DNA of 46,797 nt from Desulfobacteraceae bacterium (GTDB lineage: Bacteria > Desulfobacterota > Desulfobacteria > Desulfobacterales > Desulfosalsimonadaceae), in the NCBI GenBank assembly GCA_011390465.1, contig JAABSH010000028.1, positions 1-46,797 of the forward strand. The letters run 5' to 3'. The notes beneath the pieces are model-generated. The model did not search any database, had not been told where the DNA came from, and saw nothing but the letters and a program-made list of their open reading frames with translations. Below, piece after piece: positions 35,110 through 43,498 of the stretch. How positions within the stretch are numbered: the first letter of the stretch is position 1; every line of letters starts with the position of its first letter. The position numbers and the translations under genes were made by a program.

Positions 35110-35766
35110 ATGGAAAATCTGTCTTTTAAAGATACGGCAATTGTATCCTGCGGCACCCTGCGAATGGAACTTAAACAGATGCAGGACGAAGGGTTTCTGG
35201 ATACTGAGCATATTTATTTCACCACCCCGGGACTGCATGAGGATATTCATGAGCTGGAACGGCAGCTGGTTGAAAGAATCCACAAGGCCAAAGAAGCGGT
35301 AAATCAGGTGATTGTGGTTTACGGGGGTAAGTTTTGCTATGTGAACGCGGACGAGCCCCTGCGAAAAATGGATACCATTATCGAAGAGCAGGGACCGGGA
35401 GTTGTTCGCATCAATGCCACCCATTGCATGGATATGATCGCCAGCGAATCGGAACGGGAAACCATTGCCCAGGAAATGGCCGGCGGTGAAAAGGTATGGT
35501 GGATGACCCCGGGCTGGGTAAGGTTCCGGAAGCTGGTGTTCAAAGGATGGGACAAGGGCCTGGCCAATGAAAATTTTCCCCGTCATACCGGCGGTGCCAT
35601 TGTTCTGGACGGCATTGGGTATCTTGATCAGTATATGGCGGAAAACCCGGAAGATTTTCTGGAATATTGTGACTGGATGGGCATTCCCATGCAGGCCTAT
35701 CCCGCCACACTGGATCGGTTTAAATCGTTGCTGCGGGAGCAGCTCGAAAAACTGGAAAATAAATAA
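35110..35766 (+). CDS. DUF1638 domain-containing protein
   Basis: A 218-residue protein of the DUF1638 family, recognisable by the start IVSCGTLRMELKQM, by VIVVYGGKFCYVNAD and by the TPGWVRF segment. The function is not established. Such proteins occur in anaerobes, often near corrinoid-dependent methyltransferases and RACo-type activators, which fits the ASKHA gene in this window. Conserved cysteines (SCGTL, GKFCYV, NATHCMDM) suggest metal or thiol chemistry. A CAAGGAGGAACTGA ribosome binding site precedes the ATG. It is second in the sigma-54-driven operon. Confidence 0.82.
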   Translation: MENLSFKDTAIVSCGTLRMELKQMQDEGFLDTEHIYFTTPGLHEDIHELERQLVERIHKAKEAVNQVIVVYGGKFCYVNADEPLRKMDTIIEEQGPGVVRINATHCMDMIASESERETIAQEMAGGEKVWWMTPGWVRFRKLVFKGWDKGLANENFPRHTGGAIVLDGIGYLDQYMAENPEDFLEYCDWMGIPMQAYPATLDRFKSLLREQLEKLENK

Positions 35767-35936
35767 TTTTTTCGTATATCCGGTGGGTTTCACATGTCGC
35801 CGGATGCGGTACAACCGGCAACGGAAACGCCGGTAATGAAAAAAACCGGGATGGGAAAGAAAGGGGGTGATGGCGCCTGTCACACATGTGTGCTTGATTC
35901 AAAATTTTAATCATCTCAAGCAAAGGAGGCTTTAAC

Positions 35937-36251
35937 ATGGGAAACTGGAAAAAATTTATGGCAGTGCACAAAAACCCGGGTGTTGATTGCAAAGTGGTTC
36001 AGGGAAACTGGCGCAAACTGGCCAATGTTGAAAACGCCACATGGGAAAGAACGTATTTTAATGAAAACAAAGGCATGCGGTTTTGTGTATGGCGGGCCCA
36101 GGATGAAGAACAGCTGAAAAAAATCTTTACGGATATGGATGTGTCCTGGGAGTCCATTATCCCGGTGGAAGAAACTGTTCCCGATCTCTGGGGCGAGGAA
36201 TGGCAGTCCCATCTTCAGGCAGAGCAGACCGCGGATACACTGGGTGTTTAA
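35937..36251 (+). CDS. Small DUF4242-like (ferredoxin-fold) protein
   Basis: A 104-residue protein resembling DUF4242 or SCO4226-type nickel-binding small proteins (FNENKGMRFCVWRAQDEEQLKKIF ... VSWESIIPVEETVPDLW). The match is from pattern memory and only moderate. It has a good GCAAAGGAGGCTTTAAC ribosome binding site. It follows the DUF1638 gene after 170 nt, a space that contains a CACACATGTGTG palindrome (~35881-35891), so it may belong to the same operon or have its own control. A hairpin at 36276-36306 closes the unit. Confidence 0.6.
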   Translation: MGNWKKFMAVHKNPGVDCKVVQGNWRKLANVENATWERTYFNENKGMRFCVWRAQDEEQLKKIFTDMDVSWESIIPVEETVPDLWGEEWQSHLQAEQTADTLGV

Positions 36252-36275
36252 TCCCTGCGCGCAGGGGTAATTCAT

Positions 36276-36306
36276 AAAGGCGGCGGCATTCAGGTGCGTC
36301 GCCTTT
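36276..36306 (+). terminator. Probable terminator after DUF4242-like gene
   Basis: AAAGGCGGCG and CGTCGCCTTT form a stem with one mismatch around a loop of about 11 nt, followed by AGTTTAATTT. It sits between the end of the sigma-54-driven genes and the next membrane protein. Confidence 0.5.
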
Positions 36307-36358
36307 AGTTTAATTTCGGAAACAATCCACAATGCATTTTAATTAAAATGGATTGAAA

Positions 36359-36982
36359 ATGATATTAAAACAGAGCATTATAAAATCAGGCATTTATCTG
36401 TTGCTGACTTTTGGGATCTGGGTGATTTTTTATCTGGATGTTTTTTTTCCCATTGAAGGTATTCATCACAAATTTAGTGAGCTGTCACTCACGGAAATAG
36501 TTCAGGAAATTATTCTGTTTAGCATTGCGACGGTGTTTCTGCTGACAGGGGTGCGCACCCGTCCGCGCCGATCATTCGGGTTGCTTCTGGCGGGGTTTTT
36601 TTGCATGGCGTTTATCCGGGAGCTGGACGCGCTGTTTGATTATGTGTGGCATGGTTTCTGGAAAGTACCGTGCCTGATGGCGGCGCTGGCGTTTGGAAGT
36701 TTTGCATACCGGTATAAAGAAAATTTTGTTGCGGATGCAACGGAATTTGTTGAATTGCCGGCATTTGGCATTTTTCTCTGCGGCTTTTTAACGGTGTTTG
36801 TTTTTTCCCGGTTGCTTGGCTGTGGTTTTTTGTGGGAAGAATTAGTGGGAAATGGGTGTATCCGGTGCGCCAAAAATATGGTTGAAGAAGGGCTGGAGCT
36901 GTTTGGGTATTTTCTTACGGGCATTGCTGCAGTAGAATATTATGTGTTTTGCAGCCGGAAACGGATAACCACTGAATCATAA
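36359..36982 (+). CDS. Hypothetical membrane protein
   Basis: A protein of 207 residues from the ATG at 36359 (a TTG two codons earlier is possible). Roughly five to six hydrophobic segments are visible: IYLLLTFGIWVIFYLDVFF, EIILFSIATVFLLTGV, LLLAGFFCMAFIREL, CLMAALAFGSFAY, GIFLCGFLTVFVFSRLLG and FGYFLTGIAAVEYYVFC. Several acidic residues sit between membrane segments. I recognise no family. The next gene encodes an LpxR-like outer-membrane protein on the same strand 71 nt downstream, so the two could be linked in envelope function. Confidence 0.7.
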   Translation: MILKQSIIKSGIYLLLTFGIWVIFYLDVFFPIEGIHHKFSELSLTEIVQEIILFSIATVFLLTGVRTRPRRSFGLLLAGFFCMAFIRELDALFDYVWHGFWKVPCLMAALAFGSFAYRYKENFVADATEFVELPAFGIFLCGFLTVFVFSRLLGCGFLWEELVGNGCIRCAKNMVEEGLELFGYFLTGIAAVEYYVFCSRKRITTES

Positions 36983-37053
36983 AACGGTCCCGGGCGTTAT
37001 CATCTGATTTATGATTGGACTTATGATCGGCCGGGCCGGGTGTTGCGGATCAT

Positions 37054-38142
37054 ATGGCAGACAGATTTTTTTTCTTAAGGCACCGAACCGGTTTTGATTT
37101 TCAGGATATTGTCAAAAAAGCTTTTGTCGTCCTGCTCCTGGTGTCCGGCAGCAAGGCCGGTTTTGCGGAACCCATTGATTTAAATAGAGGATTCAGGTCT
37201 TTCAGCCTGTATGTGGAAAATGATGTTTTTGCCGACTCCGATGACCAGTATACCAGCGGGTTGAAATTGACCTGGAGTCAGTATGGACTTTCTGAACTGC
37301 CGGCGGATGCCTGGACCCATCGATGGTTGTATCCGGTAGTCCGGCGGCTTGGGTTTGGCAATCTGGGAAACCAGAGCGCCGCCTTGACGTTTTCAGTGGG
37401 CCAGGCTATATATACCCCTGAGGATATTGAATCAAGAGAACTGATCCGGGATGACCGGCCGTATGCCGGTATCACCTATGCGGCGATGAATTTTCACCGT
37501 AAAACCCGCAAGCGTATGCACAGCTTCGGCCTGTGCGCCGGCATTGTCGGTCCTCATTCCTATGCAGAACAGATGCAGACGTTCAGCCATGACTTTTTAA
37601 ACAGTCATGCCACCAATGGATGGGATCATCAGCTGGAGGATGAGCCGGTGATTTGCCTGATCTATGATTACAAACGAAAAGTGCTCCGGACCAACCCGGG
37701 ATCCGGGATTGGCGGGGAAGCGATTTTTCACACCGGCGGAGGCCTTGGCAACGTAAGAACATTTTACAATTTGGGGATGTTGCTGCGATATGGCTGGAAC
37801 GTCCCCACTGATTTTGGAAATTTTCCGATTCAGCCTGCCACCTGTTTTAACGGTGATATGTGCGCGCATTCCGGTGAAAGCGCAAAAAAGCGCTTCGGCA
37901 TTCACCTTTTTTTGTCCGGATGCTCTCAGGTGGTTTTTCATGACATTTTCCTGGACGGTAATACCTTCCGCGACAGTCACAGTGTTGACAAAGAACCCGT
38001 GGTTGGCATTTTTACGGGCGGCCTGGGCCTGGCTTATGGAAAAGTGAAACTGATTCTGGCATATGTCTGCCGCACAAAATCATTTAAAAAACAAACAGAT
38101 CCTGAAATATTCGGATCTGTTCATTTATCATTTCATTATTGA
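37054..38142 (+). CDS. LpxR-like lipid A deacylase family outer-membrane protein
   Basis: A 362-residue protein with an N-terminal hydrophobic export segment (AFVVLLLVSGSKAGFAEP), long for a signal because of ~25 preceding polar residues; the true start may be later. The mature part matches the DUF2219/LpxR family: the hallmark LYVENDVFADSDDQYTSGLKLTWSQY, then RDDRPYAGITYAAMNFHRK, and DHQLEDEPVICLIYD, followed by alternating beta strands ending in phenylalanine-rich SVHLSFHY, as expected for an outer-membrane barrel. LpxR removes 3'-acyloxyacyl chains of lipid A using calcium and a histidine; the relevant histidine is not certain here. No strong ribosome binding site is seen. Confidence 0.75.
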   Translation: MADRFFFLRHRTGFDFQDIVKKAFVVLLLVSGSKAGFAEPIDLNRGFRSFSLYVENDVFADSDDQYTSGLKLTWSQYGLSELPADAWTHRWLYPVVRRLGFGNLGNQSAALTFSVGQAIYTPEDIESRELIRDDRPYAGITYAAMNFHRKTRKRMHSFGLCAGIVGPHSYAEQMQTFSHDFLNSHATNGWDHQLEDEPVICLIYDYKRKVLRTNPGSGIGGEAIFHTGGGLGNVRTFYNLGMLLRYGWNVPTDFGNFPIQPATCFNGDMCAHSGESAKKRFGIHLFLSGCSQVVFHDIFLDGNTFRDSHSVDKEPVVGIFTGGLGLAYGKVKLILAYVCRTKSFKKQTDPEIFGSVHLSFHY

Positions 38143-38190
38143 GCAAGGTTTCATAGAAAGCATTTTTTCAAATTTGCAAGGAGGGGACAA

Positions 38191-39543
38191 ATGGAAAAAG
38201 GTGAGAAACTGGTAATTGTCGGGTGCAGCGGCGCCGGCGGGCCGGCGGCCATGCTGTCTAAAAAACTCATGCCTGAAGTTGATGTAACCGTTATCCGCAA
38301 AGAAGAATTTTTTATTGTCCGCTGAGCGCTTCCTCATGTGGTGGCCGGTCTGGCTGCCGGAGAATCCATTGTCGTGCCGGATAAAATGCTTGAAGGCGCG
38401 GGAATTCATGTGGTTCAGAAGGAAGTGACCACGGTAGACCCTGTCAAAAAAATCCTCACGGTATCCGATGGTCAGGAATTCAAATATGACAAGCTTTTTC
38501 TGGCCAACGGGGCAAGTCCGTTCATCCCGCCCATTGAAGGGAAAGACCTGGAAGGGGTGATGGGCCTGCGGGGCCTGGAAGATGCCAATGGCATCCGGAA
38601 GTTTATCGCGGATAAAAAACCCAGGCATATTATCTGTATCGGTGCCGGGTTTATCAGCATGGAGATTGCCTCTCTTCTGGCAGCCCAGCATCCGGATCAG
38701 TTTAACATCACCGTGGTGGAACTTATGGACCGACCCCTGCCGCTCATGCTGGACAAGGAGATGGCAGATGGGGTGAAAGCCTATCTTGAAGAAAAGGGTC
38801 TTACCATTCTCACCGGTGAAAAAGTAGACAAACTGGTGGGTACTGACGGCAAAATTACGGGTGTAAAACTGGCATCCGGCAAAACCCTGGACGCGGACAT
38901 GGTGTTTATGAATGTGGGGGTCCGGCCCAATACCGGGCTGGCGGAAGCCATGGGCCTTGAGCTGGGCCGGTTTGGCATCAAGGTGAATCAATACCAGGAA
39001 ACCTCGGATCCGGACATTCTGGCCGGGGGCGACTGTGTTGAAAAAGTAAATTTTATTACGGGAAAACCCACACCCGGACAGCTCCGGGGCCCGGCGGTCA
39101 TGCAGGGACGGCTGGCTGCCAAGCGCCTGGCCGGATATGACATTGCCTTTCCCGGGGTGGTGGATGCGGGCGGATGCAAGATGTTTGACATGACCATTAC
39201 CGCCACCGGCCTGAGCGAGGAATGCGCGGCCCGGGAAGGGTTTGAAACCGTTTGCGCCATTGTGGATTCCCGAAGCAAGCATGGCATGATTCCGGGGATG
39301 AAACCCTGGAAAATCAAGCTGGTGTTTGATAAAAAAACCCAGAAACTCATCGGCGGACAGATCGTGAGCCATGATATTGCGCCTGCCCGGGAAATTGACG
39401 CGGTCACCGCCTTTATCCTGTGCGGCAGAACCATCTCCGAACTGACCACATTTACCTCCGCCTGCAACCCGGATATTTCATCCGAGCCGAGCGCGGAACC
39501 GATTACCGTGGCGGCGGAGCAGGCGTTGCAGAAGTTAAGATAA
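38191..39543 (+). CDS. CoA-disulfide-reductase-like FAD oxidoreductase, probable selenoprotein (UGA at 38323)
   Basis: Read as one gene of 450 residues from the ATG at 38191 (AAGGAGGGGACAA upstream) with the UGA at 38323-38325 decoded as selenocysteine (Sec45). The FAD motif is VIVGCSGAGGPAA. The UGA falls in FFIVR-U-ALPH, precisely where the paralogues at 28340 (VPCGIPY) and 40544 (SACGMPY) have the catalytic cysteine. The rest is intact: NAD loop IICIGAGFISMEIASLL, second FAD motif ILAGGDCVEKVN and C-terminal interface domain. A hairpin with the GGUCU loop of the E. coli fdhF SECIS lies 14 nt after the UGA. Sec should raise reactivity with disulfide, polysulfide or related substrates. The selenocysteine machinery is not in the window. 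Confidence 0.85.
38340..38358 (+). promoter_or_regulatory. SECIS-like hairpin downstream of UGA
   Basis: GGUGGCC-GGUCU-GGCUGCC forms a 7-bp stem (two G-U pairs). The 5-nt loop is identical to that of the classical E. coli fdhF SECIS, with the first loop G 22 nt after the UGA. Because it lies in the coding frame, this structure strongly supports selenocysteine insertion over termination. Confidence 0.75.
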
Positions 39544-39572
39544 AAAATACCAGGAGACGGATATACTGCCCC

Positions 39573-39722
39573 ATGCAAAAACAACATCAACCGAAAACCC
39601 GGGATCAAAAAGGATCGCCGGAAAACTCCCGGGATTCGCTGAAACCGGAAAAACAGGGATGGCTGCAGCGGTTCCTGGCCTGGGTGGCCAAAGGATCGGA
39701 GCACAATACCTGCCCCACCTGA
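39573..39722 (+). CDS. Small Lys/Gln-rich peptide ending in CPT
   Basis: A 49-residue ORF 29 nt after the selenoprotein oxidoreductase: a charged, Gln/Lys/Pro/Ser-rich first half, then an amphipathic WLQRFLAWVAKG segment and a C-terminal CPT. An AGGAG sequence lies upstream, but about 16 nt from the ATG, farther than usual. The helix plus terminal cysteine resembles short conserved peptides of sulfate reducers, but I cannot name a family. It ends just before a strong terminator, supporting it as the last gene of that transcript. Confidence 0.5.
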   Translation: MQKQHQPKTRDQKGSPENSRDSLKPEKQGWLQRFLAWVAKGSEHNTCPT

Positions 39723-39751
39723 CAGATCCGGCGATAACCCGGCCGGTCCGG

Positions 39752-39775
39752 CCCGTAAAAAACGGGGTTTTTTTT
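39752..39775 (+). terminator. Rho-independent terminator
   Basis: CCCGT-AAAAA-ACGGG followed by G and eight T residues. It ends the selenoprotein/small-peptide transcript. A dispersed ACCACAGAGATCACGGAG repeat follows before the next gene. Confidence 0.8.
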
Positions 39776-39867
39776 AAAACCACAGAGATCACGGAGATCA
39801 CCGAGAGGGACAAACAATCCGTTATCTCTGTGGTGATTTAGTTTTGACGAATTAAGGAGGAAATCTT

Positions 39868-40530
39868 TTGAAACCGCAACTGCGAATTACTATTTTATAT
39901 GATAATACTGCCTGGCAAAAAAATCTGACCCCGGACTGGGGATTTTCCTGTATGGTGGAATTCAGCGGCCGGAAAATGCTGTTTGATACCGGCGCTCATG
40001 CGGATATTCTGGCAAATAACATGAAAACCCTGGGCGTTGATGCCCGTGATATGGACCTTGTTTTTATTTCCCATGACCACTGGGATCACATCGGCGGCAT
40101 GGCCGTGGTCCAGGATAACCCGGAGATCCCCGTGTATGTGCCCGTGTCCCTGAATACAGAAGGAGAGCATTTCCGGGATATGAAAAATCTGATCCGTGTT
40201 GACGCAGCCACCCGGATCAGTGATAAAATCTGGTCCACCGGTGAGCTGAAAGGGATTGAACATTCCATGGCCCTTTGTCTGCCGGATGATGAAGTGGTGG
40301 TGGTGGCCGGGTGCTCCCATCCCGGCGTGCGCGAGATTGTAAAAGCCGCCGGGGCCTTTGGCAATGTCACCACTGTCATCGGCGGGTTGCACGGATTTGA
40401 TGATTATGATCTGGTAAAAAGTCTCACACGCATCTGCCCCACCCATTGCACCCAGCATATTCAGGAAATCGCGGAGTTGTACCCGGAAAAATACATTCCC
40501 GGTGGGGCCGGGAAAATCTTTGAATTTTAA
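39868..40530 (+). CDS. Metallo-beta-lactamase-fold hydrolase (TTG start)
   Basis: A 220-residue MBL-fold protein. AAGGAGG placed 7 nt before a TTG makes TTG the clear start. Metal ligands: SHDHWDHIGG (HxHxDH), the histidine in VVAGCSHPGVREIV and the terminal IGGLHGFDD histidine. The first half also holds MLFDTGAH, typical of the family. This subfamily (7,8-dihydropterin-6-yl-methyl-4-(beta-D-ribofuranosyl)aminobenzene 5'-phosphate synthase-like MBL) is common in anaerobes; its substrate here is unknown. It precedes the Cys-type oxidoreductase by 13 nt, so the pair forms an operon, suggesting linked thiol or persulfide chemistry, which is inference. Confidence 0.85.
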   Translation: MKPQLRITILYDNTAWQKNLTPDWGFSCMVEFSGRKMLFDTGAHADILANNMKTLGVDARDMDLVFISHDHWDHIGGMAVVQDNPEIPVYVPVSLNTEGEHFRDMKNLIRVDAATRISDKIWSTGELKGIEHSMALCLPDDEVVVVAGCSHPGVREIVKAAGAFGNVTTVIGGLHGFDDYDLVKSLTRICPTHCTQHIQEIAELYPEKYIPGGAGKIFEF

Positions 40531-40543
40531 AGAAGGAGATCTT

Positions 40544-41884
40544 ATGGATTTTGTGGTGATCGGTGGCGATGCCGCGGGCATGAGCGCGGCCAGCCGGGCA
40601 AAAAGGAACATGGCCGACATGAATGTCACGGTGCTGGAGAGAAATCATGACGTGTCGTTTTCCGCCTGCGGCATGCCCTATAATATTGCGGTGCCGGAAA
40701 AACCCATAGAGGATTTGGTGGTGCGGCAGGCGGAAGTTTTCCGCAGCAAGCAGGGCATCAACCTGCTCACCGGGCATGAAGTAACGAAAATTGATCTCGC
40801 GGAAAAAACGGTATGCGGTACAACTGATCAGGGAACGGCATTTACCTTCCCCTATGACAAATTGCTTATCGCCACGGGCGGCACACCTGTCATGCCGGAT
40901 TTTACAGGCACTGATCTTCCCGGTGTCTTCTCCTTGAAAATTCTTGATAACGGGCGGAAAATGAAAGCCTGGCTAAATGAAAGACCGGTGAAAAAAGTGG
41001 TCATCATCGGCACGGGATACATCGGCCTGGAAATGTGCGAATCCTTGCGGGAGCGGGGGATCGAGGTGGACTTGGTCAAACCCGGCAAGGCCCTGGTGTC
41101 CTGGACTGCCCCGGAACTCTCAGAAGCGGTGCAACAGGAGGTGGAATCGCGGGGTGCCCGGATTCATCTCTGCAATGGCGTGCAAAAAATTGAATCCAAC
41201 GGCGCCGGGCTTTCCGTGGTCTGTCAGGAAAATTCTCTGGACGCCGACATGGTGCTGGTGGCCATCGGCATCCGGCCCAACAGTGATTTCGCCGCTGCGG
41301 CCGGGCTTGAACTCAGCGTGAAAAACGCCATCTCCGTGGACCGGCATCTTTGTACATCCGACCCGAATATTTATTCGGCAGGGGATTGTGCCGATGCCTA
41401 TCATCTGGTGACCGGTGAAAAAACCTGGATTCCTCTGGCCCTGGTGGCCAACCGGGGGGGCTGGACTGCGGCGGACAATGTTTGCGGCATTCCTAAAGAA
41501 ATGGACGGCGTCGCGGGCACGGCCGTGTTTAAAATTTTTGATCTGGAAATGGCCCGCACCGGCCTGACCATGGCAGAAGCCAAGGCTGCGGGATTCGATC
41601 CCGTGGATGTGGTGATCAAATCCCGGTCCCGGGCCCATGCCCATCCCGGCTCCGTCCCCATTCATGTTTATATGATCGGGGACAAAAAATCCGGCCGGCT
41701 TCTGGGCGCGCAAATGCTGGGAAAAGAAGGGGCGGCCCACCGAATCAATGCGGCTGCCGTTGCCCTGCACACCCAAATGACCGTGGAAACCTTCAGCCAG
41801 ACCGATCTTTCCTACGCCCCGCCTTTCGGCCCGGTATGGGACCCGCTGCTGACCGCGGCCAATCAGCTGTTGAAAAAAATGTAA
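40544..41884 (+). CDS. CoA-disulfide-reductase-like FAD oxidoreductase (Cys form)
   Basis: A 446-residue paralogue of the 28340 and 38191 proteins. The ATG at 40544 follows AAGAAGGAGATCTT. The FAD motif is VVIGGDAAGMSAAS, the redox cysteine C42 lies in FSACGMPY, and the NAD-binding loop is VVIIGTGYIGLEMCESL. The second FAD motif is IYSAGDCADAYH, and the C-terminal dimer domain has TGLTMAEAKAAGFDP. It belongs to the CoA-disulfide reductase/NADH oxidase/polysulfide reductase group; the tyrosine after CGMP fits the CoADR subgroup. Co-transcribed with the MBL gene. It is the reference for the Cys-to-Sec replacement in the 38191 protein. Confidence 0.9.
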   Translation: MDFVVIGGDAAGMSAASRAKRNMADMNVTVLERNHDVSFSACGMPYNIAVPEKPIEDLVVRQAEVFRSKQGINLLTGHEVTKIDLAEKTVCGTTDQGTAFTFPYDKLLIATGGTPVMPDFTGTDLPGVFSLKILDNGRKMKAWLNERPVKKVVIIGTGYIGLEMCESLRERGIEVDLVKPGKALVSWTAPELSEAVQQEVESRGARIHLCNGVQKIESNGAGLSVVCQENSLDADMVLVAIGIRPNSDFAAAAGLELSVKNAISVDRHLCTSDPNIYSAGDCADAYHLVTGEKTWIPLALVANRGGWTAADNVCGIPKEMDGVAGTAVFKIFDLEMARTGLTMAEAKAAGFDPVDVVIKSRSRAHAHPGSVPIHVYMIGDKKSGRLLGAQMLGKEGAAHRINAAAVALHTQMTVETFSQTDLSYAPPFGPVWDPLLTAANQLLKKM

Positions 41885-41965
41885 AAATTTTTTTCAACCA
41901 CAGAGTTTACGGAGATCACAGAAAAAGTCCTGACAAATAAACCGGTTTCAAAAAAATCAGTATCT

Positions 41966-42013
41966 CCTTCAGCGGCGCAGTGGATTTTCTCCCTGTCACG
42001 GCGCCGCTGAAGG
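41966..42013. terminator. 13-bp inverted repeat between convergent genes
   Basis: CCTTCAGCGGCGC (41966-41978) and GCGCCGCTGAAGG (42001-42013) pair perfectly around a 22-nt loop. They lie between the ends of convergent genes, suggesting bidirectional transcription termination or a dispersed palindrome. There is no clear T-tract. Confidence 0.45.
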
Positions 42014-42088
42014 AACACCGGTTAACAGCCGGGTCAATAATTGTTTTCAGGCCGGAAATTTCCAGAGACCCATACCCGCGCGGCAGGG

Positions 42089-43498
42089 TCACGTTTCCAG
42101 GTGCCGGTACAGGGTTCTCCGGCTGATACCGAGAATTGCCGCGGCCCGTCGTTTATTCCCATCTGTTTTTTTCAGCACAAAATCAATATATTGTTTTTCA
42201 ATTTCCTGAAGTGTCGGCAATATGCCATGTTCCTCCACCAGCGCGTTCAGGGTTCCGGGGGCAGCTTCCGGCTGTTCGGCCATACCATCTGCATGCTGAC
42301 GGATTCGGGTGGGCAGATGCTCCGGTCCGATGTGGTCGCCGTGGCAGAAAGTGACCGCCCGTTCAATAATATTCTGAAGCTCTCTCACGTTTCCGGGGAA
42401 TGCATATTTCATTATCTGTTCCATGGCCTCGGACGTGAGTCCTTTTATTTCTTTTCCTGCCTGAAGACTGTAACGATTCAGAAAGTGGGCCGCCAGCAGA
42501 GGGATGTCATCCTTGCGCTCCCTTAACGGAGGGACGGCAATGTTGAATGTTTCCAGGCGGAAAAAAAGGTCCTGCCGGAACGCGCCGGAATCAATCAGGG
42601 TGTTCAGAGGCTGATTGGTGGCACAGATGACCCGGACATCCACCTTTTGCTCTTTGTTGCTCCCCACCGGCCGGAACGCGCCGTTCTGGAGCACCCGCAG
42701 CAGCTTGGGCTGAAGACTGGGCGGCATTTCTCCGATTTCATCCAGAAACAGGGAGCCCTCATGGGTTTGCTGAAAAAGTCCCTGTCGTTTTTTTGCGGCC
42801 CCGGTGAATGCTCCTGCTTCATGGCCGAAAAATTCACTCTCCAAAAGTTCAGCCGGTATGCCGGCACAATTAACCGCCAGAAACGGGGCATCGTGCCTGG
42901 GGCTTAAGTCATGCACCGCCCGGGCCACCAGCTCTTTGCCGGTGCCGCTTTCTCCCTGTATCAATACAGCGCCCTGGGCCGCGGCGATTTCCCTGATCTG
43001 ATCGAACATGATACGTATTTTACGGGTATTCCCGATCATGCCCTGAAAACCGTCCCCGACCATAAGATTTCTGAATCGTTGGACTTCCTTTTGCAGTTGC
43101 CGGTGGTGAAGGATGCGTTTTACGCTCAGCCGGAAATGCTCCAGATCCAACGGCTTGGCCAGAAAATCATCTGCGCCGGATTTGAGGGCTTCAACTGCCT
43201 GAGCGATGCTGCCGAAGGCAGTGATAATTAAAAACCCCGGTTGAATATAAAGGGCCTTTGCCCATTGCAGCAGGGTCATGCCGTCTGCACCGGGCAGTTT
43301 CAGATCGGAGATCACGAGATCCGGTTCCCAGGATTTGAGCAGGCCTTCAGCCGCTTCCGCAGACGCCGCGATTTTTACAAGATAACCCGCTTCATCCAGC
43401 TCTTCATAGAGGAGTTCGGCCAGGCCCTGGTCGTCTTCCGCCAGCAGGATGCGGTGTTTTTTATTTTTAAATGGCGCTGACAATGATGCTTCAGACAT
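42089..43498 (-). CDS. NtrC-family sigma-54 response regulator
   Basis: 469 residues from the ATG at 43498, chosen because AGGAG lies 8 nt upstream; the open frame upstream is not used. Residues ~15-130 form a receiver domain (HRILLAEDDQGLAELL, phospho-acceptor in DLVISDLKLPGADGM, and AKPLD lysine). The AAA+ domain carries [17 protein letters not shown] and GSLFLDEIGEMP. A Fis-type HTH (GNKRRAAAILGISRRTLYRHLET) ends it. It overlaps the kinase gene by 8 nt and is translated with it. The likely target is the divergent DUF4168 gene with its sigma-54 promoter at 45131. Confidence 0.93.
   Translation of the reverse strand: MSEASLSAPFKNKKHRILLAEDDQGLAELLYEELDEAGYLVKIAASAEAAEGLLKSWEPDLVISDLKLPGADGMTLLQWAKALYIQPGFLIITAFGSIAQAVEALKSGADDFLAKPLDLEHFRLSVKRILHHRQLQKEVQRFRNLMVGDGFQGMIGNTRKIRIMFDQIREIAAAQGAVLIQGESGTGKELVARAVHDLSPRHDAPFLAVNCAGIPAELLESEFFGHEAGAFTGAAKKRQGLFQQTHEGSLFLDEIGEMPPSLQPKLLRVLQNGAFRPVGSNKEQKVDVRVICATNQPLNTLIDSGAFRQDLFFRLETFNIAVPPLRERKDDIPLLAAHFLNRYSLQAGKEIKGLTSEAMEQIMKYAFPGNVRELQNIIERAVTFCHGDHIGPEHLPTRIRQHADGMAEQPEAAPGTLNALVEEHGILPTLQEIEKQYIDFVLKKTDGNKRRAAAILGISRRTLYRHLET

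Noticed and set aside
38338-39543. Oxidoreductase starting at GTG 38338
   Set aside because: This would delete the FAD-binding N-terminus that is present in frame upstream with an excellent ribosome binding site.
39720-39735. Selenocysteine extension of the small peptide through its UGA
   Set aside because: The frame reaches TAA after only four more codons and no SECIS-like hairpin with homology support is seen.
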